This document shows, in pieces, positions 54,576-64,000 of a DNA stretch of 64,000 bases. Origin of the DNA: Dendrobium chrysotoxum. Its lineage: Eukaryota; Streptophyta; Magnoliopsida; Asparagales; Orchidaceae. The stretch lies in assembly GCA_019925795.1 (NCBI GenBank), contig CM034314.1, positions 18,100,657 to 18,164,656 on the forward strand, written 5' to 3'. Both the position numbers and the translations under genes were made by a program. The stretch's first letter is position 1. Each line of letters begins with the position of its first letter. The notes below the pieces were generated by a model, which was not told the origin of the DNA, did no database searches, and was given only the letters and a program-made list of their open reading frames with translations.

Positions 54576-55520
54576 ACAACAATAATAAAAGATGAGCTAA
54601 TAAGTAATAACCCAATAAGTTGCACGAAACCTACAACTACATTCAGTGCATAAAAATAAAACAAAATAGATATGCGAGTAATCAGTTTATCAAAAAAGTA
54701 AATAAATAAATCCTTATGCTATTATGCATGTATAGGCATTATATACAGTACAATTATGGCTAAGGCAATCATTTTAGAATGATACCTTTATCAAGTGATA
54801 CTTCACTAACCTATTTAAAGAAAAGTTTTTCGGGCCACCCTCTTATGTATGGTGTCATGTATCTGCCATTTTAAATCATAATAGTTATTCTTTTTTTTAT
54901 ACACATATTTCACAATATATATATAACATAATTAATATTTAAAATCATACTTGAAATCCATATCATTAAATTTGATTAAATGAAATGATACTTTAAATGA
55001 TATATTCAATGTCACAACAGGCCATTTCAAATTTGATACTTTAATCAAGTGAAAATTTCTTATGGATGCTCAAAATTTTATTTTGAATGAGGCTATTGGA
55101 ATTTATTTAGAAAAAAAAAAAAATTTCTCAGTTTCCGTTTAGATATTATTTCTTTTGCAAGTCAATTGTTCATTAATGCTTGATTCCTTGCAAAATTATC
55201 AGAGTTTTTTTTGGATCTTAGCTCTCTGTGCAAAAGAAATGTCATTTTATTTATATAATGCTACAATTTCTAACTGTGTTTGTCATTACAGAAAAAAAAA
55301 GAAGAAGAAAATTGAGTTAGCTAAAATCCACATAGCACAGATTAATTTCACTGAGCACAAGCTTTTGAAAAAGAAAAAAGATGCCAGTTTTACTGTAAAG
55401 TGTCACTGATACAAATACATAAGTAGCACATATATACGACTATAATGGCTATAAAATTTTGCATGAACCAGCGCTACAGTTACATCATCATAGAAGATGG
55501 AAAAAAGAATTACATGAATC
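54576..55520. other. Intergenic, no gene recognised
   Basis: AT-rich, with short poly-A runs near 55110 and 55292. The 84-codon frame 55155-55409 is not recognisable. Confidence 0.5.
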
Positions 55521-55527
55521 AATTCTA

Positions 55528-55624
55528 GGCTTCATTTGGGACGGCTTTCTTCCTACTTCTTGAAGCAGCTTTTCAGTAGAAAACCGCTTTAAAAAGCAGT
55601 AAGAAAGCCGTCCCAAACGAAGCC
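55528..55624. mobile_element. MITE, 97 bp, with CTA target repeat
   Basis: The left 'ggcttcatttgggacggctt' with 'tctt' pairs with the right 'aagaaagccgtcccaaacga' with 'agcc'. CTA flanks both ends (55525-55527 and 55625-55627). Nearly the whole element forms a hairpin. The 3-bp target and the 'GGCTTCRTTTGGGACGGC' end suggest a Tourist/PIF-Harbinger-type MITE. Confidence 0.8.
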
Positions 55625-55680
55625 CTAATCTCTAATATGTACGTTTCGCACGATCCAAAATGAAGCTGGATTCCGAAGAA

Positions 55681-55834
55681 ATTATTACGTGCAGAGTCCC
55701 CGAATTTGTGAGGGTGCATAGTAAATAAACAACAAATACATAGTATTTATAAACACTTTGTATTTACTGTGTATTTGTTATGTACCCTCATAAAATCCTG
55801 ACGCATCTTGAGTCCGGACTCCGCACGTAATAAT
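55681..55834. mobile_element. Foldback MITE, 154 bp, ATTATTACGTGC ends
   Basis: The left ATTATTACGTGCAGAGTCC (55681-55699) pairs with the right GGACTCCGCACGTAATAAT (55816-55834) with one mismatch. The interior 'acaaatacatagtatttata' and 'tttactgtgtatttgt' is also self-complementary. Same end family as 52432-52564. Confidence 0.8.
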
Positions 55835-55999
55835 CTCTACTGGATTCAGCAATGTGGTGCTTGTGCAGTGAGTTTTCAGATCATGAAAACAGAACAGATA
55901 GAACTAACTAATTTGGAAAATTTTCATCACAGGACTGAAATGCTTCTACAGCTTCAGCAGCATTTGACAAATGAAGTACTCTGCTGTGATTGTCTAATT

Positions 56000-56838
56000 T
56001 CAACAATCTTTCCCAACCTTCTTTCTTGATCTTCGTTTTTCATGGGAGAGCTTTGGTAGATCAGTTGGCTCTATGATTTGTATCATTCTTTGCCTCTTTG
56101 CATTTTCTATTCGTTGATATCCTTCACGAAGCTTCTTCTTTGCAACCTCTAGCTTCGACATTTCTGAAACTTCCTCAGGCTGCTTTCTCTTCACTTCACT
56201 CCAGCTGATAAATGATTGCATGGTTTTTGCTCCGAAGTTAACTTTGATGAGCAGCCAAGTTCAGAATCAGTTATTGATGATTTTTTCAAATTGTTAATAG
56301 AATCAGTAATGGTATTTTCAACAATTGGAGCTCCAGATTTTACCCATTCATCAACCAACATTTTCCAGCCATCAATTAGACTCCTAACAAGCTTTCGAAT
56401 TTGGCTGGAGTTGTGTTTTTGCAGAGCACTCACTGTTCTTCCGATTACAGTTGAATTTAGAATCTCTGCAGATAATTGCAGCATCTGCAGACTCCTCAGT
56501 GATTCATACAAGACTAAATCAGAATCAGACTTGTACAGTTGCTTGTCAGAAAGGACCTCTTTTAACCTCACCACCTCTCTAACTATCTGATCATTCTCCT
56601 TGGAGTTGCCAGAGTTGCAACTATTTTTCTCCTCCTTGGGATGTTCATAATCGCCATTATGGAGGGAAACCTGGCAAGTGTAGAGCTTCTCGACAATCTG
56701 ATTCTTTCTGCCCTTAAATTCCTTTGGGCAATCCACCGCCGCTACGAGGATCGCGTTGTCAATCAAATCAAAAATATCAGACTTTGCGCTGTTGAAATAT
56801 TTCCTCCAGTAATCCAGTGACTGTTTTGCGTCCGCCAT
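56000..56838 (-). pseudogene. MED26-like (TFIIS N-domain) copy, one frameshift, no introns seen
   Basis: From ATG 56838 the frame reads MADAKQSLDYWRKYFNSAKS, DIFDLIDNAILVAAVDCPKE and FKGRKNQIVEKLYTCQ, the N-terminus of plant Mediator subunit 26b/c. The TFIIS N-domain follows: IVREVVRLKEVLSDKQ, SLRSLQMLQLSAEILNSTVI, QIRKLVRSLIDGWKMLVDEW. That frame stops at 56191. The family C-terminus (SKLEVAKKKLREGYQRIENA then KRQRMIQIIEPTDLPK) continues in another frame (56221-56000). The shift falls by an A5 run at 56224-56228 (minus strand). Joined length is about 285 residues against about 350 usual; the spacers are short. Apparent lack of introns suggests a retrocopy, but my memory of the family's intron positions is not firm. 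If the shift is a sequencing error the gene could be intact. 'Aaaccctaaaccctaac' near 57054 could be a leader on the plus strand, not this gene. Confidence 0.75.
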
Positions 56839-56850
56839 TGCCACAAACAT

Positions 56851-57409
56851 AAATCGCTACCCTTCATAGAGAAATTGAATTTCATTATTTCAGGAGAAGT
56901 AAACTCTTTAAAAAACGGAGAAAATAGTAAACTGTTGCATCGTCCATCCAAATTAAATCTAGTGGAAGTATCAAATCTACAATCACTATTCAGAGTAAAA
57001 TATATATACATTATAAAGAAGAACCGATAAGTCAAGAACGGAAATCAGATTCAAAACCCTAAACCCTAACGCTTACCAGAGCCCAGCAACAGTCGTTTTC
57101 CGGAATTTCTTCAATGATCAAGACGATGATCAATCCGCCGATACCAATAATCAAGAGCAAGCACTCAACGCCTCTGCTGGTAGTTTTTCCTCGCTAAACA
57201 GAATAATCCGATCACAATTTGATCTTTCCAACTTCGACTAAATAACCAATCTGATCCAAAATATCCGGAGAAGTTAACAGGCTTGCAGAAATGGATGGCG
57301 CCCATATCGGATTTTCAAACGGACTTTCCTAAAAAAAAGCCTGAAGCTCACTCCACCTGTAAACTCTTGAAATTACGTGTTTCTTAAATTATTAAAAATA
57401 ATTACGTTT
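56851..57409. other. Upstream region of the MED26-like copy, no gene
   Basis: Minus-strand open frame 56763-57035 overlaps the MED26-like start in another phase and is a shadow. A plus-strand frame at about 57073-57242 (FFNDQDDDQSADTNNQEQAL) is short and not recognised. Confidence 0.4.
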
Positions 57410-57421
57410 TTAGTAGGCTTT

Positions 57422-57657
57422 TTTATTTTATTTTTTTGAAACGGGTATCTACCCGCTGTCAACTCTTAGAGGAGATGTTTGACGGAGTAACTAATCCCTC
57501 GAGGGGGTTTAGCGGCAACCAGCCTCACAGGTGCCGGACCACACACTTTTATTTTCTCCCAACGTAAGGAGTCTCGCCGCTTGAGAGAAGAATCGAATAT
57601 GGGTTGGGGTTTCCGACCACGCTCGCACACCAACACAGCTAAGCCCGATGGGGTATA
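57422..57657 (-). mobile_element. tRNA-derived SINE, 236 bp, with 12-bp target repeats
   Basis: TTAGTAGGCTTT occurs on both sides (57410-57421 and 57658-57669). On the minus strand the head 'gggcttagctgtgttggtgt' resembles a pol III A box and 'atattcgattctt' a B box. The other end is an A-rich tail (minus strand 'gtttcaaaaaaataaaataa' at about 57422-57443). Head, boxes, tail and target repeats fit a SINE in minus orientation. Confidence 0.8.
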
Positions 57658-57741
57658 TTAGTAGGCTTTACATGATTGATTGTTCTAGCATAAAATAGTA
57701 ATCTTCTAAGCATGAATGGTGCATCAAATTTATGAAATAAT

Positions 57742-57828
57742 GGGATTGAGTTGCGGATTGTTGGTCTACGGAAGCAATTCCTTCTAGCGATCGCGAGCTC
57801 GAATCTCCTAATCTGCCTGGAAAAAAAA
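57742..57828 (+). mobile_element. 87-bp tRNA-like retroposon with 12-bp target repeats
   Basis: TTATGAAATAAT flanks it exactly (57730-57741 and 57829-57840). The insert starts GGGATTGAGTTGCGG, holds a T-arm-like 'gatcgcgagctcgaatctcc' (B box), and ends in 'ctgcctgg' plus A8. Its length is that of a tRNA with an A tail, so it looks like a retroposed tRNA or a minimal SINE, with no further body. Confidence 0.75.
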
Positions 57829-58039
57829 TTATGAAATAATTGTATTTAAATATTTAATTAAATTTTGTGTCATTTTAATGATAACATACATTCAAAAAGC
57901 ATAAGAAGAAATTGAGTAACATGTATAGGCGCTGTTTTATTTTTTTTATATAAATTTAATTAGTAATGCATGCATCTCCTTATATGCAATACAATGTGTC
58001 AATGTTATTTGTGATATTGGGGGATGAAGTCAACAGGTG

Positions 58040-58200
58040 TTGGTGTAGACAGGTGATAATAATTATGAAAATGTAGCAGGGAGACAATAATTTAGGAGAT
58101 TATAAGAAGATGATAATGATTAGGGGACTATAACCAAGTGATGGTGGTCAAATGATTGTAATCGAGCGATAATGGTTGAAAGATCATAGTTAGGGCCTTA
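58040..58200 (-). repeat. Minisatellite-like remnant, reversed
   Basis: On the minus strand, 'caaccattatcgctcgatta' and 'gaccaccatcacttggttat' resemble units of the minisatellite at 19341-20000. Weak and short. Confidence 0.35.
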
Positions 58201-59520
58201 GGGGTGCTAATAAATGACCAAATACAACAATTTAACATGAAATTGACTAAAAAAAATCTAAGTTCGAGCTGACCTCATAAAATTTTGGGTCATGTTTCAG
58301 TATGAAAGCTTGATCTTAAAAAAATTTGATTTAAGTTTGGGTTAACCCGCAACAAAAAATTGATTAAAAATTAACCCAAATACTAGTAGGGTAAATAGGT
58401 TAGGTTCAAATTAAGCATACCATTTTTAGTTAAATGGGTTATATTTGGATTAAATGAGCCATATTGATCCAAAAAAAATTTGCATAATTCATATAATAAA
58501 TGAGTTAAATTGGTCGACTTCATGTTATATGGATTCAAGTCGAATCAGGACTAGTTTTTTTTTTAGTTTTTACTTTTTTTTTTAAAGTTGAATTGGGACT
58601 AGTTCAAACATTTGATTAATATGTATAGGTATCATTTTTTTTAATTTAATTTGCATGAAGCATGCCTTAAGAAAATCATATATTGTTTTAGAAATTTTAC
58701 ATTTTAAAATGTTATTAAATTTTAAGATTATTTGAAACAAATTAGTTGCAAATTAGAGACTATTATTTCAACATTTGAATATCTTAATGATATCAGAGTT
58801 AAGTAATCTTTGGATCGTTAGGTTCATCTCATCGAGACATTCGATTTGATTATAAGAGTGTACTATTTTGAAATCAATAATTATAAGTGAGTCACCAATT
58901 AATATCCCAAATTTCAAGTGTTTAATTTGAGCTTAGTTGGAGTCGAGTAAGATCACTGTTGACCTTAAATTTGGCTTGCAAAATCATCCCGGTCGTCGAT
59001 AAGTTTCAAATTGAGTCGAATTTGAGTTAATTGAAGTCGTTTATATTGCATAAATTTAATTTGATGATGTGTCTGAGTCGACTTGATTCGAGCTTGATTT
59101 GACCCTGAGGTCATCGTTAATTGTTAAATTGAGTCAATCGAGCATGATTTAATTAAAATAATTTTGATTAATAATCAAATAAATTTATTTGAGTCTTGCC
59201 GAGTCATTTTTGATTCGACGCGTGCCCAAAATTATCAAAAAATAATTCGGTTATTAATCAAATAAATTCAAACGAGTGAAATCGAGCCGGTTCGGCTCGA
59301 ATCGAATTCGATTTAAAGCTTGTCGGCTTCAATCAACTCAATTAAATGCGATCTACCTAACTTGAATCAAATTGGTGTCATTTAGCTCAAATCAACTTAG
59401 CCAGATCAGCCTTCAAATTCATTCCTAACCCATCTTAAATCATAGCCTTATATTTCAAAATCAAGAGAAGGGTAGATTGGTCTTTTGAGAAGCTTCTAAT
59501 TTAAATAGGCATTAGGGGCT
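58200..59520. other. Intergenic low-complexity, no gene
   Basis: Many variants of 'gagtcgaatt', 'ttgagtcg' and 'gggttaaccc' occur at irregular spacing, like the style of plant repeat relics at 27300 and 47560. No frame or transposon end recognised. Confidence 0.5.
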
Positions 59521-59528
59521 AAGGAGAA

Positions 59529-59610
59529 ATTATTCTATGCGGAGTCCAGACATAGTTATGTGTCCGAACTTCAATATAATCGCGACACATGTATTATAAA
59601 CGTGTATATT
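59529..59610. mobile_element. Partial MITE end
   Basis: 'Attattctatgcggagtcc' (59529-59547) matches the end of the MITE at 55681-55834 (ATTATTACGTGCRGAGTCC). The partner end is not evident, so it is truncated or diverged. Confidence 0.4.
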
Positions 59611-59724
59611 TATTTCTCTACAGCCCGACTAACCTGGCCTAGAAATTGCCTGTTCAAATATTAGGGTTTAGGATTGGTGCTCTTTTTTTAAATGAAATAC
59701 CGTGAAAGTTTCGTATTTTTTAGG

Positions 59725-60089
59725 ATTCAACTTAATAAATTTTTCATTGTTGCTGCGAAAAAAAAAACGAGGAAAAGCTGATAAAGATGAAGACTGGTTG
59801 GGAGGAGGAAAAACTGATAAAGATGAAGACTGGTTTGGAGGAGGAAAAGTCGTTGAAGATGAAGACTATTTTGGAGGAGGAAAAGCCGATGAAGATGAAG
59901 ACTGGTTTGGAGGAAAAGCTGATGAAGAATCAATGAATGGTAGCTTTTTCTGTACACTTAGGGAATATGTAAATTTGAAGTTCTGTTTGTATTTTGCAGA
60001 TCACGTTTTATTTTTCTCTTTGTATTTGATTCATTTCGATAATATAATACTGCATTCTTAAATACGCAGCTGATGAAGTTGAAGACTGA
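59725..60089 (+). CDS. 3' exons of an unknown acidic-repeat protein
   Basis: An open frame runs through RKKKRGK and then four 12-residue repeats of the form KADKDEDWFGGG (36-bp units, about 59778-59925). It ends DEESMN at a donor 'aatg|gtagct' (59940). An acceptor 'atacgcag' at 60062-60069 joins the split codon in phase to give ADEVED and a stop at 60087-60089, continuing the repeat theme. The in-phase join supports a real spliced 3' end. The 5' part is unknown: a possible acceptor 'ttttttag' precedes 59725. I do not recognise the protein. The reverse-strand open frame over the repeat is its shadow. Confidence 0.45.
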
Positions 60090-61780
60090 TTAGTTTTTCT
60101 CTTTTTGGTTGATTCATATAAAAATATAATATCATATTTTAAAATAAAGTCCGCTGTGTACTTGTTATATTGGTTGTGATATTAAAACTTTGGCTTACGT
60201 CAATGAACATTTTAATTAAACTGAAAATGTATTGATGTACCATTATGATTTATGTGTTTTTTGTGATGTTTTACACAATCAACTATGTGTCACTGCTGTG
60301 TATCATTGTGTATCGTTGTTGTATACTGCTGATGTGTACCTTTGCTATGTATCGCTTTACAGTTGCGATAATATAACACTGCATTATTAAATAAAGTTAA
60401 CTGTGTACCAATCATATTGATTCATATGTAAGAAACAATCATGCCTTAGAAGCAATTATTTAACATTGACTAGAATCAGAACCCATTTATGGTGCAAGTT
60501 TACAACATTCTATATTAGAAATCTGATTAAGAAATACATATTGCTGCATACCGCTGTGTACCGCCATGTACTGCTATGTATTGTTGCTATATACCGCTAC
60601 ATATCGCTGTTGTGTACTGCTGTAAATGAAAAATAAAAATAGTTGAGGTGTGAAAAATGAGGCTGATAGGAAGCTATGCCATTGTTATAACTAATTGCTT
60701 ATAACTTGGATATAAGGTTAGCTTAAGAGTTAAGAATATCAATAAAGCCTCCCCTTCCTTGAATTCTTGAGACAAGAAAGTGCTACTGCTACAATAATTA
60801 TGATGATATTAATCCATTTAAGATTAATCATGACCTAATAATCATAGAACAACTTCAAGGCAACTCAACTAATTTGAGAGTCGCCTATTTATGAAGCTTA
60901 GTATTTGTTATATATGAATTCAGTTGGATTCGAAGTTTATGTTTGGTTCATATAAGCTTAAATACACATCAATATATAGCAATATATAACGGTACATATC
61001 AACAATACACATTAGTACACAACAATAAACAGTAAAAAAACCCATTTCTCATATTGTTTTGTAATACATATCTGTGGAAAAGCTGAGAAAGCTTTAAAAT
61101 GATAAAAAATATCACCGAGAAGTTTATATAGTTGATTTACAGAAGCATGTGTTCTCTTGTCAGGGCATATAAACACTGCGCTTTTACTATTGTAAATCAC
61201 AGAGTACAAAAGTCTTACAAACTTTAAAAGCAAGCAGGACTTCCAAAATCATTCTTACAATAAGAAATTTTTTTTTGTCTAAATGTCAGGTTTTATTCAG
61301 CAAGAATGCAACAAGGAGTTACAAAGTGAGCATTTTAACTACATCAAACTTATCATTCCTTTTTTATGTAGATGATACTAACTTTTTTTTTTAGGCTTCA
61401 GTTTGATGCATTTCTTTTGAAACTGATTTCTTTGATTATGTAAGGATTAAATGTAAGTAATTAGTTATTCTTTATCTATTCATATGATGCTATCCGTTTG
61501 TATTGTTTTAGGCTTGACTTTAATGCATTTCTTTATATGAACATTTAATGAAAATTTTTCTGTGATGATTTTTTTATTATGAAACTTATTGATTATTCTG
61601 TTTCTATATTAGTTCTTACTTTTGTTCATGTCATGTTTAATTAGATACTTCTAAAGTTTTGCTTCATAAAGTTGTTTCAATATTAAATAGTACTTTTCGA
61701 GCTTCCATTTTACTATTTTCTCTAGATCTAATTTCTTTTACTTAACTATTTATAAATGTTTGGGAAGATATTTGGTTTCT
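60090..61780. other. Intergenic; scattered 'gtgtaccgctat' repeats
   Basis: Clusters of about 10-bp words such as 'gtgtaccgct', 'gtatcgttgt' and 'atgtactgct' occur at 60285-60360 and 60543-60625. In reversed form ('acagtacaca'-like) they occur at 60965-61030. No gene recognised; the 73-codon minus frame 61012-61233 is unremarkable. Confidence 0.45.
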
Positions 61781-61784
61781 TTAG

Positions 61785-62850
61785 GAAGCCTCTTCAAACT
61801 CTCTTGGTTGAACTTGGTAGAAAACCAATTGAGTGGACCTTTGGCTGTCTTTAATGGCTCGGTCCCTAGACTACATCAGCTTGTTAACACAAAGCACTTG
61901 TGAGTTCATACAATTTATTCTTTTTTCAAATTATTTTAAAGCAAGGTTTCAATTAATTACCATTATCTAGATCCAATACTGATTATTTTTTTCATATTAT
62001 GCTTCATAACTATCATCTCCATAAGAATAGGGTTTCAAGTGTGATTCTGTCCAATATGCAACTGATACATTTGCAAGATGCAATCCTCAACTTCAGAATT
62101 GCTTTCATTATAAATATGACCTCATTGCTGCTAATGGAAAACTTCTACGTATAAATAAATTGGATGGGACAATTCCAACTTTTATAGTAGCTGTACAAAC
62201 ACTTGAGATTATCCGAGCACAATTAATTGTCTATAACAAAGGCATAACTTATGGTTTTTCTTTTTAATGGATATTTCTTTTATGCAGTCGTCTTCACCAA
62301 AATCTTTTGGAAGGCCCAGTTCCTTCTAGCATCAACAATCTTACAACTCTTTATGTATTGTACGTAATCGTGGCCATTGTTAATCTATTGCATGTTAATA
62401 TTGGTAAAGTATCTCATGCAATCATTCATTGCTTCTTCTTCATAAATTTATCATACAATTATTTAATTGGGCCTATGTCAAATCTAATTGGGTTGAACAA
62501 CCCCAATATTGTGTAAAAAGCTTTCAACATGTATCAGGAATTTACTTTTATCTTGTTTTATGAAACTATAATAGATATAGAAGCCTTCTTACTTTTATTT
62601 CGGTGATCTCGCAAATTTATTTCTTTTCATCCTTCTGAAGCTCCTGCATGGATTTCAGAAATTGAAAACGTCACCTATTCGTAAACTGCTCTTGAAGTGT
62701 CTGCTTAACAATTGTAAACTATTGATTTTGTTAATTGATTCACACTAATACTTGGAGGCTTGTAGGGCTATTGAAACCGGGATACTTCATGGATAATTTC
62801 CACAAGAACTCTTCAACTTTCCTCGATTGAAGCAACTGTAACCGTGGATT
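61785..62850 (+). pseudogene. LRR receptor-kinase (HPCA1/LRR-VIII-like) ectodomain relic
   Basis: Exon-sized fragments in family order, with plant-like intron borders. 61785-61900 reads SLFKLSWLNLVENQLSGPLA then VFNGSVPRLHQLVNTKH, with acceptor 'tttag' and donor 'gtgagt'. 62160-62222 reads KLDGTIPTFIVAVQTLEIIR. 62288-62350 reads RLHQNLLEGPVPSSINNLTT. 62440-62515 reads NLSYNYLIGPMSNLIGLNNP. About 62640 reads APAWISEIENVT. 62764-62830 reads AIETGILHG, a stop, then FPQELFNFPRLKQL and a stop. This order matches the N-terminal LRR part of LRR-VIII-type kinases such as HPCA1. No kinase domain is present, and later fragments contain stops and frame changes, so it is a decayed partial copy. Confidence 0.7.
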
Positions 62851-64000
62851 TCTTATTAAGGGACTTTTTCAAAGAAAGTGGAAGAAATAAGGTGAAAATG
62901 ACAATGATCCATTTAGATTTGAAGATATTAAATTTTGTCATATGATATTTGTTTGATATATCCTATTATCTTTAAAAAGATAGTGGGTTAGGCAAGAGAA
63001 TATGGGACGATGGCCGGGTTCTTTGACTGTTCGTATCACATATCTGATTGTGAAATTTTATATTGTCTTTAAAAAGAGAGTTGGGAATTTTAGGAACACA
63101 TTTGGGTGTTAGGAATTTTAGTAAAATGAAATGAAAAAGTTTTGAAAAATTCAAACCAATACATGCAGATCCATATTAGCCTGCAAACTACTTGCATCAC
63201 ATTTCAATAGAGTAGTTAAATTTAGAAGACTAAATGCACAAACGCTTATACTTTTTAAGCTTAGTAATTCGTTGTTGTCAACTAGCTAGAAGAACAACAA
63301 AGCCTTTCTCTCTATCTAAATTTCTTATAGCTTGGAGAATCTCCCTAGCCTTACCATTTAAACACTATCATGAACTTGCCGTGAGCTTGAAACCTGATTT
63401 AGTCAAAGGAATAACTCACTTTTGATGTTTCCCATGCATGCAAGGATCAAGTCTTTGTTTACTACCACCAGCATTTGAGAGGCTCCTAGATTGTAACGTC
63501 TCTTATGTTGTTTATGCTGATGTCTCCCATGCTGCTTCCAATAGACAAATTTCCATGACACTACTATCACCGAAACAAGAAGTCACTTTCAAAGCCATCA
63601 TTATGTTTTACGAACACCATCAGCACTTCTTAAGGCTGCTTCCTTCGATTGTTGACATAGGAGTTGAATTAATCATAGGAGAGGGAAAGAAGATATGAGC
63701 TGAGGAAGGGAACTCGTATATTATTTAGAATATTAGGTGAATTTTCATATTCCTTTTCTAAATTTTGGAGGGAGTCTTTTTTTTTTTTCAACACTCTTTT
63801 TAAAGACAATATGGGAAGAAAAGTTTTGATATTTGTTTGATAAATCCCACACAATTTCATATCCGCACCATGTCCACTAACAATACTCCCCTCCCAAAAT
63901 GACACCTTGTCCCCAACGTTCGATATTTATCATACACGTTCTTATAAAATTTTTGCATGCACGTGTGTAAATATTTGTTTTAGATTGTACGCATTTTCGG
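62851..64000. other. No gene recognised; imperfect repeats
   Basis: 'Tattgtctttaaaaagagag' near 63061 recurs inverted near 63790-63812 and directly (degenerate) near 62966. The neighbouring 'gatatttgtttgata' is also found at both 62946 and 63828. The 86-codon frame 63438-63698 is not recognised. Confidence 0.45.

Noticed and set aside
57073..57242. Plus-strand frame with FFNDQDDDQSADTNNQEQAL, possible exon before a 'ggtag' donor
   Set aside because: Short, no known homology and no second exon found.
63438..63698. 86-codon plus-strand frame
   Set aside because: No recognisable domain, no supporting context, and it lies among repeats.

Overview
The window is nuclear DNA of a flowering plant. 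It is AT-rich and gene-poor, genes are split by spliceosomal introns, and much of the intergenic and intronic sequence is LTR retrotransposons, DNA transposons, MITEs and SINEs of plant type. Species cannot be told from the sequence alone.

Genes. The best-supported gene is a six-exon, 232-residue Borealin-related gene (BORR type, chromosomal passenger complex) on the + strand. Exon 1 lies at 30785-30914 and exons 2-6 at 44951-46361, separated by a 14-kb intron packed with transposons. A 67-residue conserved-looking protein with its own TATA box sits at 51909-52112 (-). A MED26-like (TFIIS N-domain) copy without visible introns and with one frameshift lies at 56000-56838 (-). A short two-exon gene end with four acidic 12-residue repeats is at about 59725-60089 (+). 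The relic of an LRR-VIII/HPCA1-like receptor ectodomain is at 61785-62850 (+).

Layout. 1-9.7 kb: no gene; three separate families of degenerate tandem repeats. 9.7-11.5 kb: 3' end plus LTR of a Ty3/gypsy element (+). 11.5-17.2 kb: no recognisable gene. 17.2-33.5 kb: an old segmental duplication of the BORR 5' region. Copy 1 (about 17.25-27.29 kb) carries a Cassandra TRIM, a second open first exon (18656-18785), a 324-bp tandem duplication, a PIF/Harbinger-like element loaded with a minisatellite, and a complete but decayed Ty1/copia element (21338-26006, minus). Copy 2 (about 28.25-33.52 kb) carries the exon 1 nearest to exon 2, a LINE tail, and a hAT element (31406-32448). Each copy acts as the empty-site control for insertions in the other, so target-site duplications can be read directly. 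33.5-44.25 kb: a decayed Ty3/gypsy element (33518-41807, minus), a truncated LTR of a second family, and a third LTR of the first family carrying a hAT transposase fragment. 44.9-46.4 kb: BORR exons 2-6. 46.5-64 kb: repeats and MITEs around the small genes above, with two SINE-type insertions that have clear target-site duplications.

No prokaryote-like operon, CRISPR array or new enzymatic system was found. The most interesting item is the duplicated BORR first exon: two open alternative first exons with the same splice phase, 12 kb apart, upstream of one set of downstream exons.
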